The position numbers and the translations under genes were made by a program. The notes under the pieces are model-generated. The model was not told the DNA's origin. It worked only from the letters and a program-made list of their open reading frames with translations, and did not search any database. Of a stretch of DNA of 64,000 nucleotides, positions 8,391 to 16,579 are shown in pieces (the stretch's first letter is position 1; each line of letters starts with the position of its first letter). Source of the stretch: Granulicella arctica (lineage in GTDB: Bacteria; Acidobacteriota; Terriglobia; Terriglobales; Acidobacteriaceae); assembly GCF_025685605.1 (NCBI RefSeq), contig NZ_JAGTUT010000001.1:4588001-4652000 (forward strand), given 5' to 3'.

Positions 8391-8477
8391 CTACCTTTCC
8401 TGCAAGCTGAAGGGCCTTTTAAGCATACGGAGACGTTTCCACATCGCAGTGGCATAGTACTGAGCAATCCGATACAT
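8391..8477 (-). CDS. 28-residue micro-protein with perfect ribosome site
   Basis: ATG at 8475-8477 preceded by AAGGAGG with proper spacing. The frame encodes MYRIAQYYATAMWKRLRMLK plus eight residues, a basic amphipathic peptide, and ends in TAG immediately before the GTG of the 72-residue gene. The very good ribosome site is the main evidence; it could be a leader that couples translation of the next gene. Confidence 0.4.
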   Translation of the reverse strand: MYRIAQYYATAMWKRLRMLKRPFSLQER

Positions 8478-8611
8478 GATCCCTCCTTAGGTAAGAAGAG
8501 AATGATCCTGTACTGACAGGTCTGGCTTCACTCAATGCGAGCTGCGATGTAGGTAGAACAGCAGATCGCGGCAGAGTCGCTCGTCAGATTGACCGAAGAA
8601 ACGACGGCAAA

Positions 8612-9187
8612 ATGCAGCTTCAGAGGTTCAGCTCAAGAAAATTCGCGTTTCTGCCCTCAGGGATATTGATCGTGGAGCCCGATCCGACCCTGCTCGGAGC
8701 CAGAGCCCAATTGCTGCTGGCAGCTGACAACTATGTCGCTACATCGAACGACGCTGCGCCAGGTAGCGAACTGCAGGAACTAAAAGTCAGAGTGGCCATT
8801 CTTAGCCAGAGTCTTGGAGATCCGATGGTCGAGAAAGTGGCCCAGGAAGTTCGACTCCGTTATCCGTCCGCAGCGATCCTGATCTTTGGACGTTGTTCCC
8901 CAGAGCTAAACGATCAGCTGTATGACGAAGCGATCGACGCCCACAGCCGTCCCGAGCAATTACTCGACGCCCTCTTTCGTCTCGCGCAGCGGTTCTCGAA
9001 TCGGCTTACGCCTTCGCACGCGCCGACCGGGTCGCATTGTCTTGGTCATGCTGGATTGGGTCGGATCCCGTTACACAACACACCGGCCGAGAGCGACCCA
9101 TCGAAGGAGCCAGGGGCCGAGGTGGAGAAGTCAACGACTGATGCTCGAGATGTGCCATCCGACGAGACCTTCCCCCACTTGGTCTGA
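8612..9187 (+). CDS. Receiver-like protein (degenerate response-regulator domain)
   Basis: The product has 191 residues. Residues ~15-130 follow a receiver fold: ILIVEPDPTLLGARAQLL, then VRVAILSQSLGDP, then AAILIFGRCSPE and LYDEAIDA. The usual phospho-acceptor Asp at the end of strand 3 is not evident (LSQ in its place), and the last ~60 residues are polar and low in predicted structure, with no DNA-binding domain. The start has only a weak ribosome site. It may accept signals by protein contact rather than phosphorylation. It is the nearest candidate partner for the LOV kinase, but that link is inference. Confidence 0.6.
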   Translation: MQLQRFSSRKFAFLPSGILIVEPDPTLLGARAQLLLAADNYVATSNDAAPGSELQELKVRVAILSQSLGDPMVEKVAQEVRLRYPSAAILIFGRCSPELNDQLYDEAIDAHSRPEQLLDALFRLAQRFSNRLTPSHAPTGSHCLGHAGLGRIPLHNTPAESDPSKEPGAEVEKSTTDARDVPSDETFPHLV

Positions 9188-9265
9188 AAAACCGCGAATC
9201 TTCTGTGATGCCCTTGAACCACCGCGAAAAACCGCATGCCGTTATCGCGGAAATATGGAGTGTGA

Positions 9266-10255
9266 ATGAAAGAGCGAAGATCGAGGCTGAGATTAGCTGT
9301 GGTGGTTGCTGCGGGTCTTCTGTCATCGGCGTATGCGCCATCTGCAAGGGCGCAGAGCTCCAGTTCTTTGACTCCGAACATCGCGAGTGGCGTCGAAGCA
9401 CTCATGCCAGGACAGTACCTTTGGGCCCCGATGGTCTCGCCATCTGGACCTGTGGTTGCTGTGATTAGCCTCACAAAGCAGCGAGTGTACGTCTATCGCA
9501 ATGGTGTTCTGATTGGTGTAGCCACTGTTTCGACCGGAAAGCCTGGCCACCAAACACCAACCGGCGTGTTTACGGTCCTGCAAAAACAGGTGCATCACGA
9601 ATCGAATCTCTATAAGTCGGCCCCCATGCCGTTCATGCAACGTCTGACCTGGTCAGGCGTTGCGATGCACGCCGGAAACTTGCCCGGGTACCCAGCATCA
9701 CACGGTTGCATCCGCATGCCTATAGCGTTTGCGAAGCTCTTATATGGGACGACAGATCGGGGTATGACGGTCGTGATCACTGACCTGAACGGAGTGCCCC
9801 GAGTCGCTCCGACGCCTGACTTGTTGCAGAGCGAAGCCGCGACGAAAACTGAAGAGGCTGGCGGAACGATGTGGGAACCGCAGAAGGCGCTCTCAGGGCC
9901 TGTGTCGCTCATCTTGAGTGCACCCGATCGTCGACTTGTCGTTCTCCGAAACGGTGTTTTGATCGGATCTGCTCCGGTGACTGTGACCGGTGCCGTGTCT
10001 GAAACAACGGCTTACACCCTTTCCAAGGTCGATCAACAAGGATTTCACTGGTTGCAATTGCCCCTTCCGGGACAATCGTGGGAGGGTAACCGGGAACTTC
10101 CGGCCGAGGAACGCGCACGAGTGACAATGCCTGATACATTCCGGAAAGCTTTAGACGGTGTACTCACTCCCGGTGTGACGCTTGTGGTGACCGCGGATTC
10201 GCTCCTCGCAAGTTCTGCAGGTAAGAGCTTGACAGTGCTTGAATCCAAGCGTTAG
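9266..10255 (+). CDS. L,D-transpeptidase (YkuD domain), secreted
   Basis: Cell-wall enzyme of 329 residues. A signal peptide is evident (basic start, hydrophobic AVVVAAGLLSSAYA, cleavage near ARAQS, residue 30). The YkuD domain spans residues ~62-175, with H135 in MHAGN and the catalytic S145-H146-G147-C148-I149-R150 motif. Such enzymes form 3-3 peptidoglycan cross-links or attach proteins to the wall. Residues ~210-320 repeat the start of the domain (LVVLRNGVLIGSAPV versus VYVYRNGVLIGVATV at 74-88) but lack the HxGx and SHGC motifs, so the second half looks like a degenerate duplicate. The neighbours on both sides are stress genes. Confidence 0.9.
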   Translation: MKERRSRLRLAVVVAAGLLSSAYAPSARAQSSSSLTPNIASGVEALMPGQYLWAPMVSPSGPVVAVISLTKQRVYVYRNGVLIGVATVSTGKPGHQTPTGVFTVLQKQVHHESNLYKSAPMPFMQRLTWSGVAMHAGNLPGYPASHGCIRMPIAFAKLLYGTTDRGMTVVITDLNGVPRVAPTPDLLQSEAATKTEEAGGTMWEPQKALSGPVSLILSAPDRRLVVLRNGVLIGSAPVTVTGAVSETTAYTLSKVDQQGFHWLQLPLPGQSWEGNRELPAEERARVTMPDTFRKALDGVLTPGVTLVVTADSLLASSAGKSLTVLESKR

Positions 10256-10286
10256 CCAAGGCTGTGGTCTCCGAATGGTAACCGGG

Positions 10287-11582
10287 TCAGTGTGTACCGA
10301 CCATTCGCCCCAAAGCGACCCCTATGGCGAACGTGATGACGCCCTCGACAGCTCCGAAGGCTGCTAGTTCAAAGCCGGAACGCCACCAGGACTGTATGGT
10401 CATGAGAGATTTCGTTGCCCCAACAGCAAAATGTGCGGCTAACGAAACCACTGCTGCAACGGCAATAGCTGGAACACCTGACATAAAGAAGAAGGGGATA
10501 ATCGGAACGAAAGCGCCAACTGCCGTGGCCGCGAACCCCGTTAGCGCCGCCACCCAAGGGTTGCTGAGGTTTTCTTCTGACAGGTTGGCGCTGATACGCG
10601 CGAGGGCTTTCACGAACCCGTCTTTGTCTTCAGCCAACAGGTGTGCCAGCCTCTCGGCAACATCTTCTGGAAGCCCCCGAACTTGCAGGCTCAGCGCCAA
10701 TACTTCACGCGCTTCCGCTTCGTCAAAGTCTACGGCGCGGCGTTCCCGGACCAGCCCAGCATCGTAGAGTTCTCGCTCACTCCTGGAGGTTAGATAAGCT
10801 CCGGTGCCTGTAGAAAGGGCGCTACCCACCATGCCCGCGAGTCCCGCTATAAGCACATAGTGACCTTTACCGAGAGTTGCCCCAGCCACTCCGGACACGA
10901 TGCCGAAGATGGAGCCGAGTCCATCATGAGCGGCATAGATGGCGTCGTTGAGCCAACCGGCAGCCTCAGGATGTCTCTTTGCGCGAGCGGCTAAGAGGAC
11001 ATCGAGCGCCTTCTTAGCCTGGGAACCATCCATTGTGGGCAGGGGCGGGCGGGCACGGATCAGGCCACTCAGAGTCTTGTAGTGGTCGTTCTCGTCCGCG
11101 ATCACTTCGAGCAATATCTTTTGGCAAGCGGCGTCAGTCAGTTCTGCGGATTGCTTGCTGTAGCGCTCAATCTCGCTTCGTTCGTGAATTCTAAGCTGAC
11201 GGAGTTCCGAGTCGACTCCTCCGGCTTCACCCGAAAGGGTATCCGCGCGCCCGTTTGCCGGACCACTATAAATCAAGGGCGGACCGCCTAGAGTACTGAT
11301 CTCCTCGGCCCATAGGAGGGCGTGATGTCTTTCGGCTGCTGCAAGGCCGCGGAGAATATTTCGCCGTCGTGAATCAGATTCGCCTAAGGCTAGAGCCTTG
11401 TAGGTAGCGTGGTCTTCCATCTCGGCCTGCCAGTTGGCTTCGAGTACAGCCAGCAGACCGCGTCCGCCATCGATGCTGAGCTTAGGCGTTTGACTCAGTG
11501 AATTGTCCTCTGACGCTGCAAGTAATGATCGACTACGTCTGTCAAACGAGCGTTCCACATACTGCAGCCCGCCACTGAGCAA
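10287..11582 (-). CDS. Ferritin-like/VIT1 fusion, MbfA-like iron exporter
   Basis: The N-terminal ferritin-like domain (about residues 45-180) has di-iron ligands visible as E of NWQAEMEDH, ExxH in AERHH, and ExxH in DENDH. The C-terminal VIT1/CCC1 domain (about 205-431) has DGLGSIFGIVSGVAGA and several helices. The architecture matches MbfA of rhizobia, a membrane-bound ferritin-like iron exporter that protects from peroxide and acid. The far start is a TTG at 11582; a GTG at 11561 is an alternative, so the N-terminus is uncertain. It is longer than usual MbfA because of an extra N-terminal ~40 residues and a linker. Convergent with the L,D-transpeptidase gene, with a CGAATGGT/ACCATTCG inverted repeat (10272-10307) at the junction. 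Confidence 0.82.
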   Translation of the reverse strand: MLSGGLQYVERSFDRRSRSLLAASEDNSLSQTPKLSIDGGRGLLAVLEANWQAEMEDHATYKALALGESDSRRRNILRGLAAAERHHALLWAEEISTLGGPPLIYSGPANGRADTLSGEAGGVDSELRQLRIHERSEIERYSKQSAELTDAACQKILLEVIADENDHYKTLSGLIRARPPLPTMDGSQAKKALDVLLAARAKRHPEAAGWLNDAIYAAHDGLGSIFGIVSGVAGATLGKGHYVLIAGLAGMVGSALSTGTGAYLTSRSERELYDAGLVRERRAVDFDEAEAREVLALSLQVRGLPEDVAERLAHLLAEDKDGFVKALARISANLSEENLSNPWVAALTGFAATAVGAFVPIIPFFFMSGVPAIAVAAVVSLAAHFAVGATKSLMTIQSWWRSGFELAAFGAVEGVITFAIGVALGRMVGTH

Positions 11583-11603
11583 TCGGACAAAGCACTATCG
11601 ACG

Positions 11604-12986
11604 CTACGCCGCTGCGTCGATTGGGACGACACAAATCAATTTCTTGTTCACGAACTCCTGAATGCCGAGACTCGAGAGCTCACGACCATACCCCGAGTTC
11701 TTGATTCCGCCGAACGGGAGATCCGGCGCCGTCCAGGTGGGGTGGTTTACGAAGACCATACCCGTCTCGATAGCTGCCGCCACTCGCTCGCCGCGCTCCA
11801 GGTCAGCGGTGAAGACCGATCCACCAAGACCGTACTTCGAATCGTTTGCAAGCGCGATTGCGGCCGCTTCATCCGGTACGCGGAAGAACAATGCCACCGG
11901 ACCGAAAAACTCCTCGACGTACGCTGGAGTCCCGGGCTCAATGTCTGTAAGGATCGACGGCTCCATAAACGAACCCTTACGATCCAGTCGGTGTCCTCCG
12001 AGGACGATCCGCGCGCCCGCCTTGACCGAACGGCTGACCTGATCGAGTAGGTTGAGGAGCGCTTTCTCGGAACAAAGGGGTCCCAGGGTCGTTGTGGGAT
12101 CCATCGGATCGCCGGGTCTTAAAGCTCCCAGCGCCGCTTTGAATTTTGCCAAAAAACAATCGGCTAGCGGCTCTAGGACGATGAAGCGTTTTGCTGCGAC
12201 ACAGCACTGGCCGGTGTTGTTCATTCTGCCCCAGACGGCCCATTCTACTGTCTTATCAAGCTCTGCATCATCGAGTACAATAAAGGCATCGCTCCCACCC
12301 AGTTCCATTGTCGACTTCTTGAGATTCTTTCCGGCTTGTGCAGCCACCACTGAGCCCGCGCGTTCACTGCCCGTCAACGCAACGCCCTTAATTCGTGGAT
12401 CCTCCACAAGCTTGTCCGCCTGCTCGTCGGACAGGAACAAGTTGGTGTATGCACCTTCCGGAAGGCCAGCTTCGTGAAATAGCGCGACAAAAGCCAGCGC
12501 GCACTGCGGTACGGATGGAGCATGCTTGACCATCACGACGTTGCCGACCATAAGGTTAGGCGCTACAAAGCGTGCGAGCTGGTAGTACGGGAAGTTCCAA
12601 GGCTCAACACCAAAAAGCACACCTAATGCGGTGTTGACTACAGTCGCTTTCCCAGCAGAGCGTGGAAGTGTTTGTGGAGCCAGGAATGCCTCAGCGTGAT
12701 CCGCATAATAGTCGATAATGTCCGCGCTGAGGGCGACCTCACCTCGGCTTTCGGAGATCAGCTTGCCCATCTCCAGCGTGATAAGGCCCGCGAACTCTTC
12801 CGAACGCGTTCGGAGTAGCTGAGCAGCTTGCTTCAATACGCCGGTTCGGTCAGCAAAGCTGGTTTGCTTCCACGCACCAAAGCAGGCATCTGCCGCTGCG
12901 ACAGCTTGTTCGATCTGTGCATCTGTGTGTTGAGCAAAATCCTTCACGACATCGCCTGTGTACGGATTCAGAGACTGATAAGACAT
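11604..12986 (-). CDS. NAD(P)-dependent succinate-semialdehyde dehydrogenase
   Basis: Aldehyde dehydrogenase of 460 residues, similar in length and motifs to the Sad/YneI and GabD branch. It starts MSYQSLNPYTGDVVK. Conserved parts are VEPWNFPYYQ, the catalytic Glu in MELGGSDAF, the catalytic Cys in NNTGQCC, and EEFFGPVALFF. It would oxidise succinate semialdehyde or a related short aldehyde to the acid. A broken copy of its 5' third lies at 14,670-15,063, and remnants of the SDR gene lie just upstream at 13,107, showing that it once formed an operon behind an SDR and a pentapeptide protein. Confidence 0.9.
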   Translation of the reverse strand: MSYQSLNPYTGDVVKDFAQHTDAQIEQAVAAADACFGAWKQTSFADRTGVLKQAAQLLRTRSEEFAGLITLEMGKLISESRGEVALSADIIDYYADHAEAFLAPQTLPRSAGKATVVNTALGVLFGVEPWNFPYYQLARFVAPNLMVGNVVMVKHAPSVPQCALAFVALFHEAGLPEGAYTNLFLSDEQADKLVEDPRIKGVALTGSERAGSVVAAQAGKNLKKSTMELGGSDAFIVLDDAELDKTVEWAVWGRMNNTGQCCVAAKRFIVLEPLADCFLAKFKAALGALRPGDPMDPTTTLGPLCSEKALLNLLDQVSRSVKAGARIVLGGHRLDRKGSFMEPSILTDIEPGTPAYVEEFFGPVALFFRVPDEAAAIALANDSKYGLGGSVFTADLERGERVAAAIETGMVFVNHPTWTAPDLPFGGIKNSGYGRELSSLGIQEFVNKKLICVVPIDAAA

Positions 12987-13106
12987 GGCTTCCCCATTTC
13001 AACGAACATACCGAGCTTGAGCCAAGAGCACCTACAATACTGTGCAATAAGGCACTACCGGGCGGAGCTGACGTCCATTCCGATTCAAGCCAGATTTACG
13101 CTCCTA

Positions 13107-13565
13107 GGGCTCCTGTGATGAGAGCCCGTCATACCCTGGTATGTCATTGAGTGCATCCCTTCTTGATCTGCAACGCTGGGTCGTGTCTTCATAAACATGT
13201 TCTAGAACGAACAGAGGGAGCGCCCAGCATAGGGCTTTCACTTCTTCCCAGACATATCCACGTTCCTCTCTAACCGGCAGGAAAGCATTTGTCAGAGCGG
13301 TTTTGCAAAGCGACTGAGTGTGAGGAAGTCTCCTCCCTGTCTTCGGCCCAGTGGGCCTTCGCCACCCACCTCTGCGGGCCTGTTCGTGCCCGCAACGCCG
13401 ACCCTAAAACTTCTTTTGCGCTTTGCGCCCTGCTAGGAAACCAAACCTGCTGATGGCGCTGCCCTGGCGCGTGCAAGGGGTTTCCCGCAGTCTTCCGCGC
13501 TGCGCTTGTCCTTTCCACTCGGCTTCACTCCGTTCCCAGGATGGGAGATACCCCTCCCCTTCTAC
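13107..13565. repeat. Repeat copy A: SDR 5' remnant plus upstream region
   Basis: This stretch aligns almost end-to-end with 16,047-16,503. Its first ~40 bases are the start of the SDR gene on the minus strand (MTYQGMT...) which then shifts frame and stops. The rest matches the intergenic sequence upstream of the intact SDR, including GAGGA/TCCTC hairpin arms, the 'accaaacctgctga' segment and 'gatacccctccccttc' at the end. It is one half of a local duplication. Confidence 0.75.
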
Positions 13566-13872
13566 CGTTACGCCCCATGCACCATGGCATCGTTATCCCC
13601 CCGGAGACTGGAACGATTCTTTGGAGCGTTGGCGGGTAGCGCTGTTGCCGAAGACTGGGCGAAGAACTGACAGGAGACTTGGGATTCGAGGCGCGGTGGG
13701 GTGAAACCGGAGACATCAGCGCACACAGTGGAAGTTTCAACGGGCCCATGAGCACTCAGGACATGAAGGTTCGTGCTGAGAAGGCAACGGTACGTGATTT
13801 GCCGCCGACTGAAGTAGGTCAACTCCAATAGAAAACGATCCCGACCTGAGTGATCCCAACACTTTAGGGTAC
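13566..13872. other. No gene recognised; decayed coding-like sequence
   Basis: Beyond the repeat, short frames on the + strand (for example one reading GFEARWGETGDISAHSGSFN before a stop near 13,830) look like fragments of a shifted gene, but no family can be named and no full frame exists. Confidence 0.3.
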
Positions 13873-14526
13873 TTACGAATAGTTGAACGGTCGCACGAAG
13901 CGGCTCTTCCAAAAGTAGGCGAGGATGATTGTGCTCGCGATTGCGGCGTAAGCGCACCAAAGCGAGGTAAACGCGTATCGCTTAATAGCCATGACGCCGA
14001 GCAGAATGAGGACGTTTGCAATTCCGAATATGACCAGGTCGCGCACCTTAGAGAAAAGTAATGAGCCGCAGGTCGCGATAACGTACAGGACGGCAAGAGT
14101 GGTGTAGTACGTACCCTGATTTTGATAGACGATGCTGTTGCCACGGATATAGATGGAAAGCGGGAACGTCATGAGGGCCCACAACATGTACAGGCTCGTC
14201 CCTGCCCCAAGGATTGTGAACGGCAACATGCGACGCCTGCTTTTGGGGCTGGACTCGAAAAGCATCACGCTAAGAGGCATCAAGAAGGGCAGCAGCCCTT
14301 GCGCGTAGAGGACATAGGCTTCGCCCGCTTTGTGAGTGACCGCCGAGGAGAAATCACCATTCAGGCCCAGCCAGACAAATCCTTCGATGAATTGATGGGC
14401 AGCGAACATAGTGGGTAGAGCCGCGAAGAGAAGCTCACGGCGATGCCTGACTTTCGTAAAAGTGACGACACCGATCACCCCGAGAAGCCCGCTGCCTACG
14501 AAGTTCGCCGTAGCTGAAAAGCACAT
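13873..14526 (-). CDS. DUF6629-like seven-helix membrane protein
   Basis: The product has 217 residues from the ATG at 14524-14526; the opening MCFSATANFVGSG is the usual start of DUF6629 proteins, so the upstream in-frame extension to 14580 is rejected. About seven hydrophobic helices follow, with short loops (AAHQFIEGFVWLGL in helix 2, LLPFLMPLSVMLFES in helix 3). Function is unknown for the family. It lies between the two halves of the local duplication and may have been brought in or left at the join. Confidence 0.75.
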   Translation of the reverse strand: MCFSATANFVGSGLLGVIGVVTFTKVRHRRELLFAALPTMFAAHQFIEGFVWLGLNGDFSSAVTHKAGEAYVLYAQGLLPFLMPLSVMLFESSPKSRRRMLPFTILGAGTSLYMLWALMTFPLSIYIRGNSIVYQNQGTYYTTLAVLYVIATCGSLLFSKVRDLVIFGIANVLILLGVMAIKRYAFTSLWCAYAAIASTIILAYFWKSRFVRPFNYS

Positions 14527-14669
14527 AAGTCCGATCATACCCGTGCAAACTTGAAGAGGCGTGGTGCTGGCTATGCACAATCGGAGCCTTTCTCTTCATG
14601 TCTGCGGGCAACAAGCATAAGCTCGATATCGGTTGGTATGTTTGAGCTTCGGCTTAGTGGGCCGTCGCC

Positions 14670-15063
14670 ACGTAGTCAATGATGTCCGCGCTGAGGGCAA
14701 CTCCCCGTGGCTTTCGAAGATAAGCTTGCCTCTCTCCAGCGTAGTAGGCTCGCAAACTTTTCCGAACGCATTCGGAGTAGACGAGCCGCTTGCTTCAACA
14801 AGCCGGTTCGAGCAGCAAAGTTGCTTTGCTTTCACGCACCAGAACAGGCATCTGCCATGGATACAGCTCCGATCTGTACATCTGTGCGTTGAGCAAAATC
14901 GTTGACGACCCGCCTTTGTACGTATTTAGGGATTGCTAAGGCGTGGCTTCCGCACTTCAACGAACACAGCGAGCTTGGGCCAAGAGCACTTAGAAGACTG
15001 TGCAAAAAACACTGCCTAGCGTGCCCGACCTCCCTTCCATTCGAGAAGAGACTACGCTCCTAT
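14670..15063 (-). pseudogene. 5' fragment of a succinate-semialdehyde dehydrogenase copy
   Basis: The sequence matches 12,708-13,106, covering the first ~93 codons of the intact dehydrogenase and ~115 bp upstream. In the minus direction it reads IPKYVQRRVVNDFAQRTDVQ, then meets a TGA, and frameshifts follow. It lacks the remaining three quarters of the gene. It is decayed and not expressed as an enzyme. Confidence 0.85.
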
Positions 15064-15278
15064 CTTTCTGAAAGAATGTTTAGACGGTTCACTGTTAGCG
15101 TTCCGATGGATAGCGTTTCGATACGGGCTTCTAGGACCTTCAACCGTCTGATGCTCATAGCTCCGACAGCCAGCGCGCCTATGGCCGCTGCCCCGAATGC
15201 GACCGCCCCCATCGCAACTGCGCCGATTGCTGTACTGCCAAGTTTGACCTTGCGTATTGCATTTTCTGCTTGGATCAT
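15060..15278 (-). CDS. Small pentapeptide-repeat-like protein, 72 residues
   Basis: The start at 15276-15278 has GGAGAA six bases upstream. From residue 14 to 68 the chain is built of 11 uninterrupted five-residue units with a hydrophobic residue at the fifth position (for example GSTAI, GAVAM, GAVAF near the start; GTLTV, NRLNI at the end). The first half is Gly/Ala-rich, the second half charged. This periodicity predicts a short right-handed quadrilateral beta-helix of nearly three coils, although the classic A(D/N)LxX signature is not followed. It lies 20 bp downstream of the SDR gene in the same direction. Function is unknown. Confidence 0.7.
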   Translation of the reverse strand: MIQAENAIRKVKLGSTAIGAVAMGAVAFGAAAIGALAVGAMSIRRLKVLEARIETLSIGTLTVNRLNILSER

Positions 15279-15298
15279 AATTGTTCTCCGTTTGGCTG

Positions 15299-16087
15299 CT
15301 ACTTCTGGTTGAGTTTCTTGGTGACCCCTACCGCGAGACGGAGGATCATTTTGCGAGGCAGAAATCGAGCTCCCCAAGTACTGAGACGATTTGTCACTTT
15401 ACCCGGATAAACCACATTCTTGCCTTGATCAAAGCCGCGTAAGATGTCCAGGACGACAGAGCCGGGCTGATCCATCTGGCTGGTTTTGAGCGTAGGGCTC
15501 ATATTGACAAAAAAGTGGGTCGCGACAGGCCCGGGACAGGCTGCCATTACTTGCACACCCGTCCCTTTCAACTCCAATCCGAGTCCTTCGCTAAAAAACA
15601 GGACAAACGCCTTGGACGCTGCGTAGACACTGGCACCCGCAAGCGGCTGGAACGCCGCTGTGGACGCTAGGTTGATGACCCCGCCGCAATGGGCGGAGAC
15701 CATATCCGGCGCGAAGGCATGGGTCAGGGATACGACAGCCCGTACATTGAGATCCACTTCCTCCAATTGCTTGGCCAGCGAAGTGTCGAGGAAGTTCTCA
15801 AAGACTCCGAGTCCGGCATTGTTGATGAGCAGGTCGATGCGAAGATCACGACGCTTCACCTCGGCTATCAGGTGCTGAACTCCCTCAGCCGAGGACAGAT
15901 CCGCTGAGATAACGGTAATGTCGACGCCAGCATGTACCCGCAAAGCTTCTGCCATCCCAATAAGTTTGTTCTCAGAGCGTGCCACCAGTACGAGGTGTGC
16001 ACCCCTCGTGGCCAGTTCATTCGCGAAAGCCTCGCCTAAGCCCATCGAAGCTCCTGTAATGAGAGCCGTCATACCTTGGTATGTCAT
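15299..16087 (-). CDS. Short-chain dehydrogenase/reductase (SDR)
   Basis: NAD(P)-dependent oxidoreductase of 262 residues from the ATG at 16085-16087 (MTYQGMTALITG); an in-frame start at 16162 is possible but adds a non-conserved hydrophobic stretch. The cofactor motif TGASMGLGE (TGxxxGxG) is at residues ~11-19, NNAG follows in LLINNAGLG, and the catalytic S and YxxxK are seen as NLASTAAF and YAASK. The substrate is not predictable. First gene of an SDR - pentapeptide pair; in the ancestral layout the dehydrogenase gene now at 11,604 followed. A 5' remnant of a second copy is at 13,107. Confidence 0.88.
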   Translation of the reverse strand: MTYQGMTALITGASMGLGEAFANELATRGAHLVLVARSENKLIGMAEALRVHAGVDITVISADLSSAEGVQHLIAEVKRRDLRIDLLINNAGLGVFENFLDTSLAKQLEEVDLNVRAVVSLTHAFAPDMVSAHCGGVINLASTAAFQPLAGASVYAASKAFVLFFSEGLGLELKGTGVQVMAACPGPVATHFFVNMSPTLKTSQMDQPGSVVLDILRGFDQGKNVVYPGKVTNRLSTWGARFLPRKMILRLAVGVTKKLNQK

Positions 16088-16503
16088 CAAGCGCATCCTT
16101 CCATGGTCTGCGATGAGAAGAAGGCCTAAAAGGAACGGCTTTATTTTTCCAGACATATTCACTTTCCTCTCTAGCCATTACGAAAGCTGTGCAAAAGCGC
16201 ACTGCCAAATGACTGAGTGGGAGGAAGGCTCCTCCCTGGCTTCAGCCGGCAAGCCGTCTTCCGGCCACCCACCTCTGCGGGGCCTGTTCCTGCCCGCAAC
16301 GCCGACCCTGAAAGCCTCTCCTGCGCTCCGCGCCCAGCAAGGGAACCAAACCTGCTGAGGGGCTCCGCCCCTGGCGCGCGCAAGGGGTTTCCCGCAGTCT
16401 TCCGCGCTTCGCTTGTGCAGACCTTCGCTCCGCTCGTCATTTCCACTCCAGCTCCGCCTCCGTTTCAAGGATGGGTGATACCCCTCCCCTTGCACTTGCC
16501 GCC
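16088..16503. repeat. Repeat copy B: upstream region of SDR, left edge of plasmid-type cassette
   Basis: Non-coding. It aligns with 13,147-13,565 (copy A), and its middle part with 45,999-46,143 (copy C). It holds a perfect GGGAGGA-AGGC-TCCTCCC hairpin at 16,218-16,236, preserved with changes in copies A and C. It ends about 75 bp before the ArdC-like gene, so it carries the promoters of both the SDR and the cassette. Confidence 0.75.
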
Positions 16504-16579
16504 CCCGCTGGCGTGGGCCAGGGCCAAGGCGTGTTTGTGAGCAAACACAGCACAGCCATTAAAAACGGAGGAACCACCC

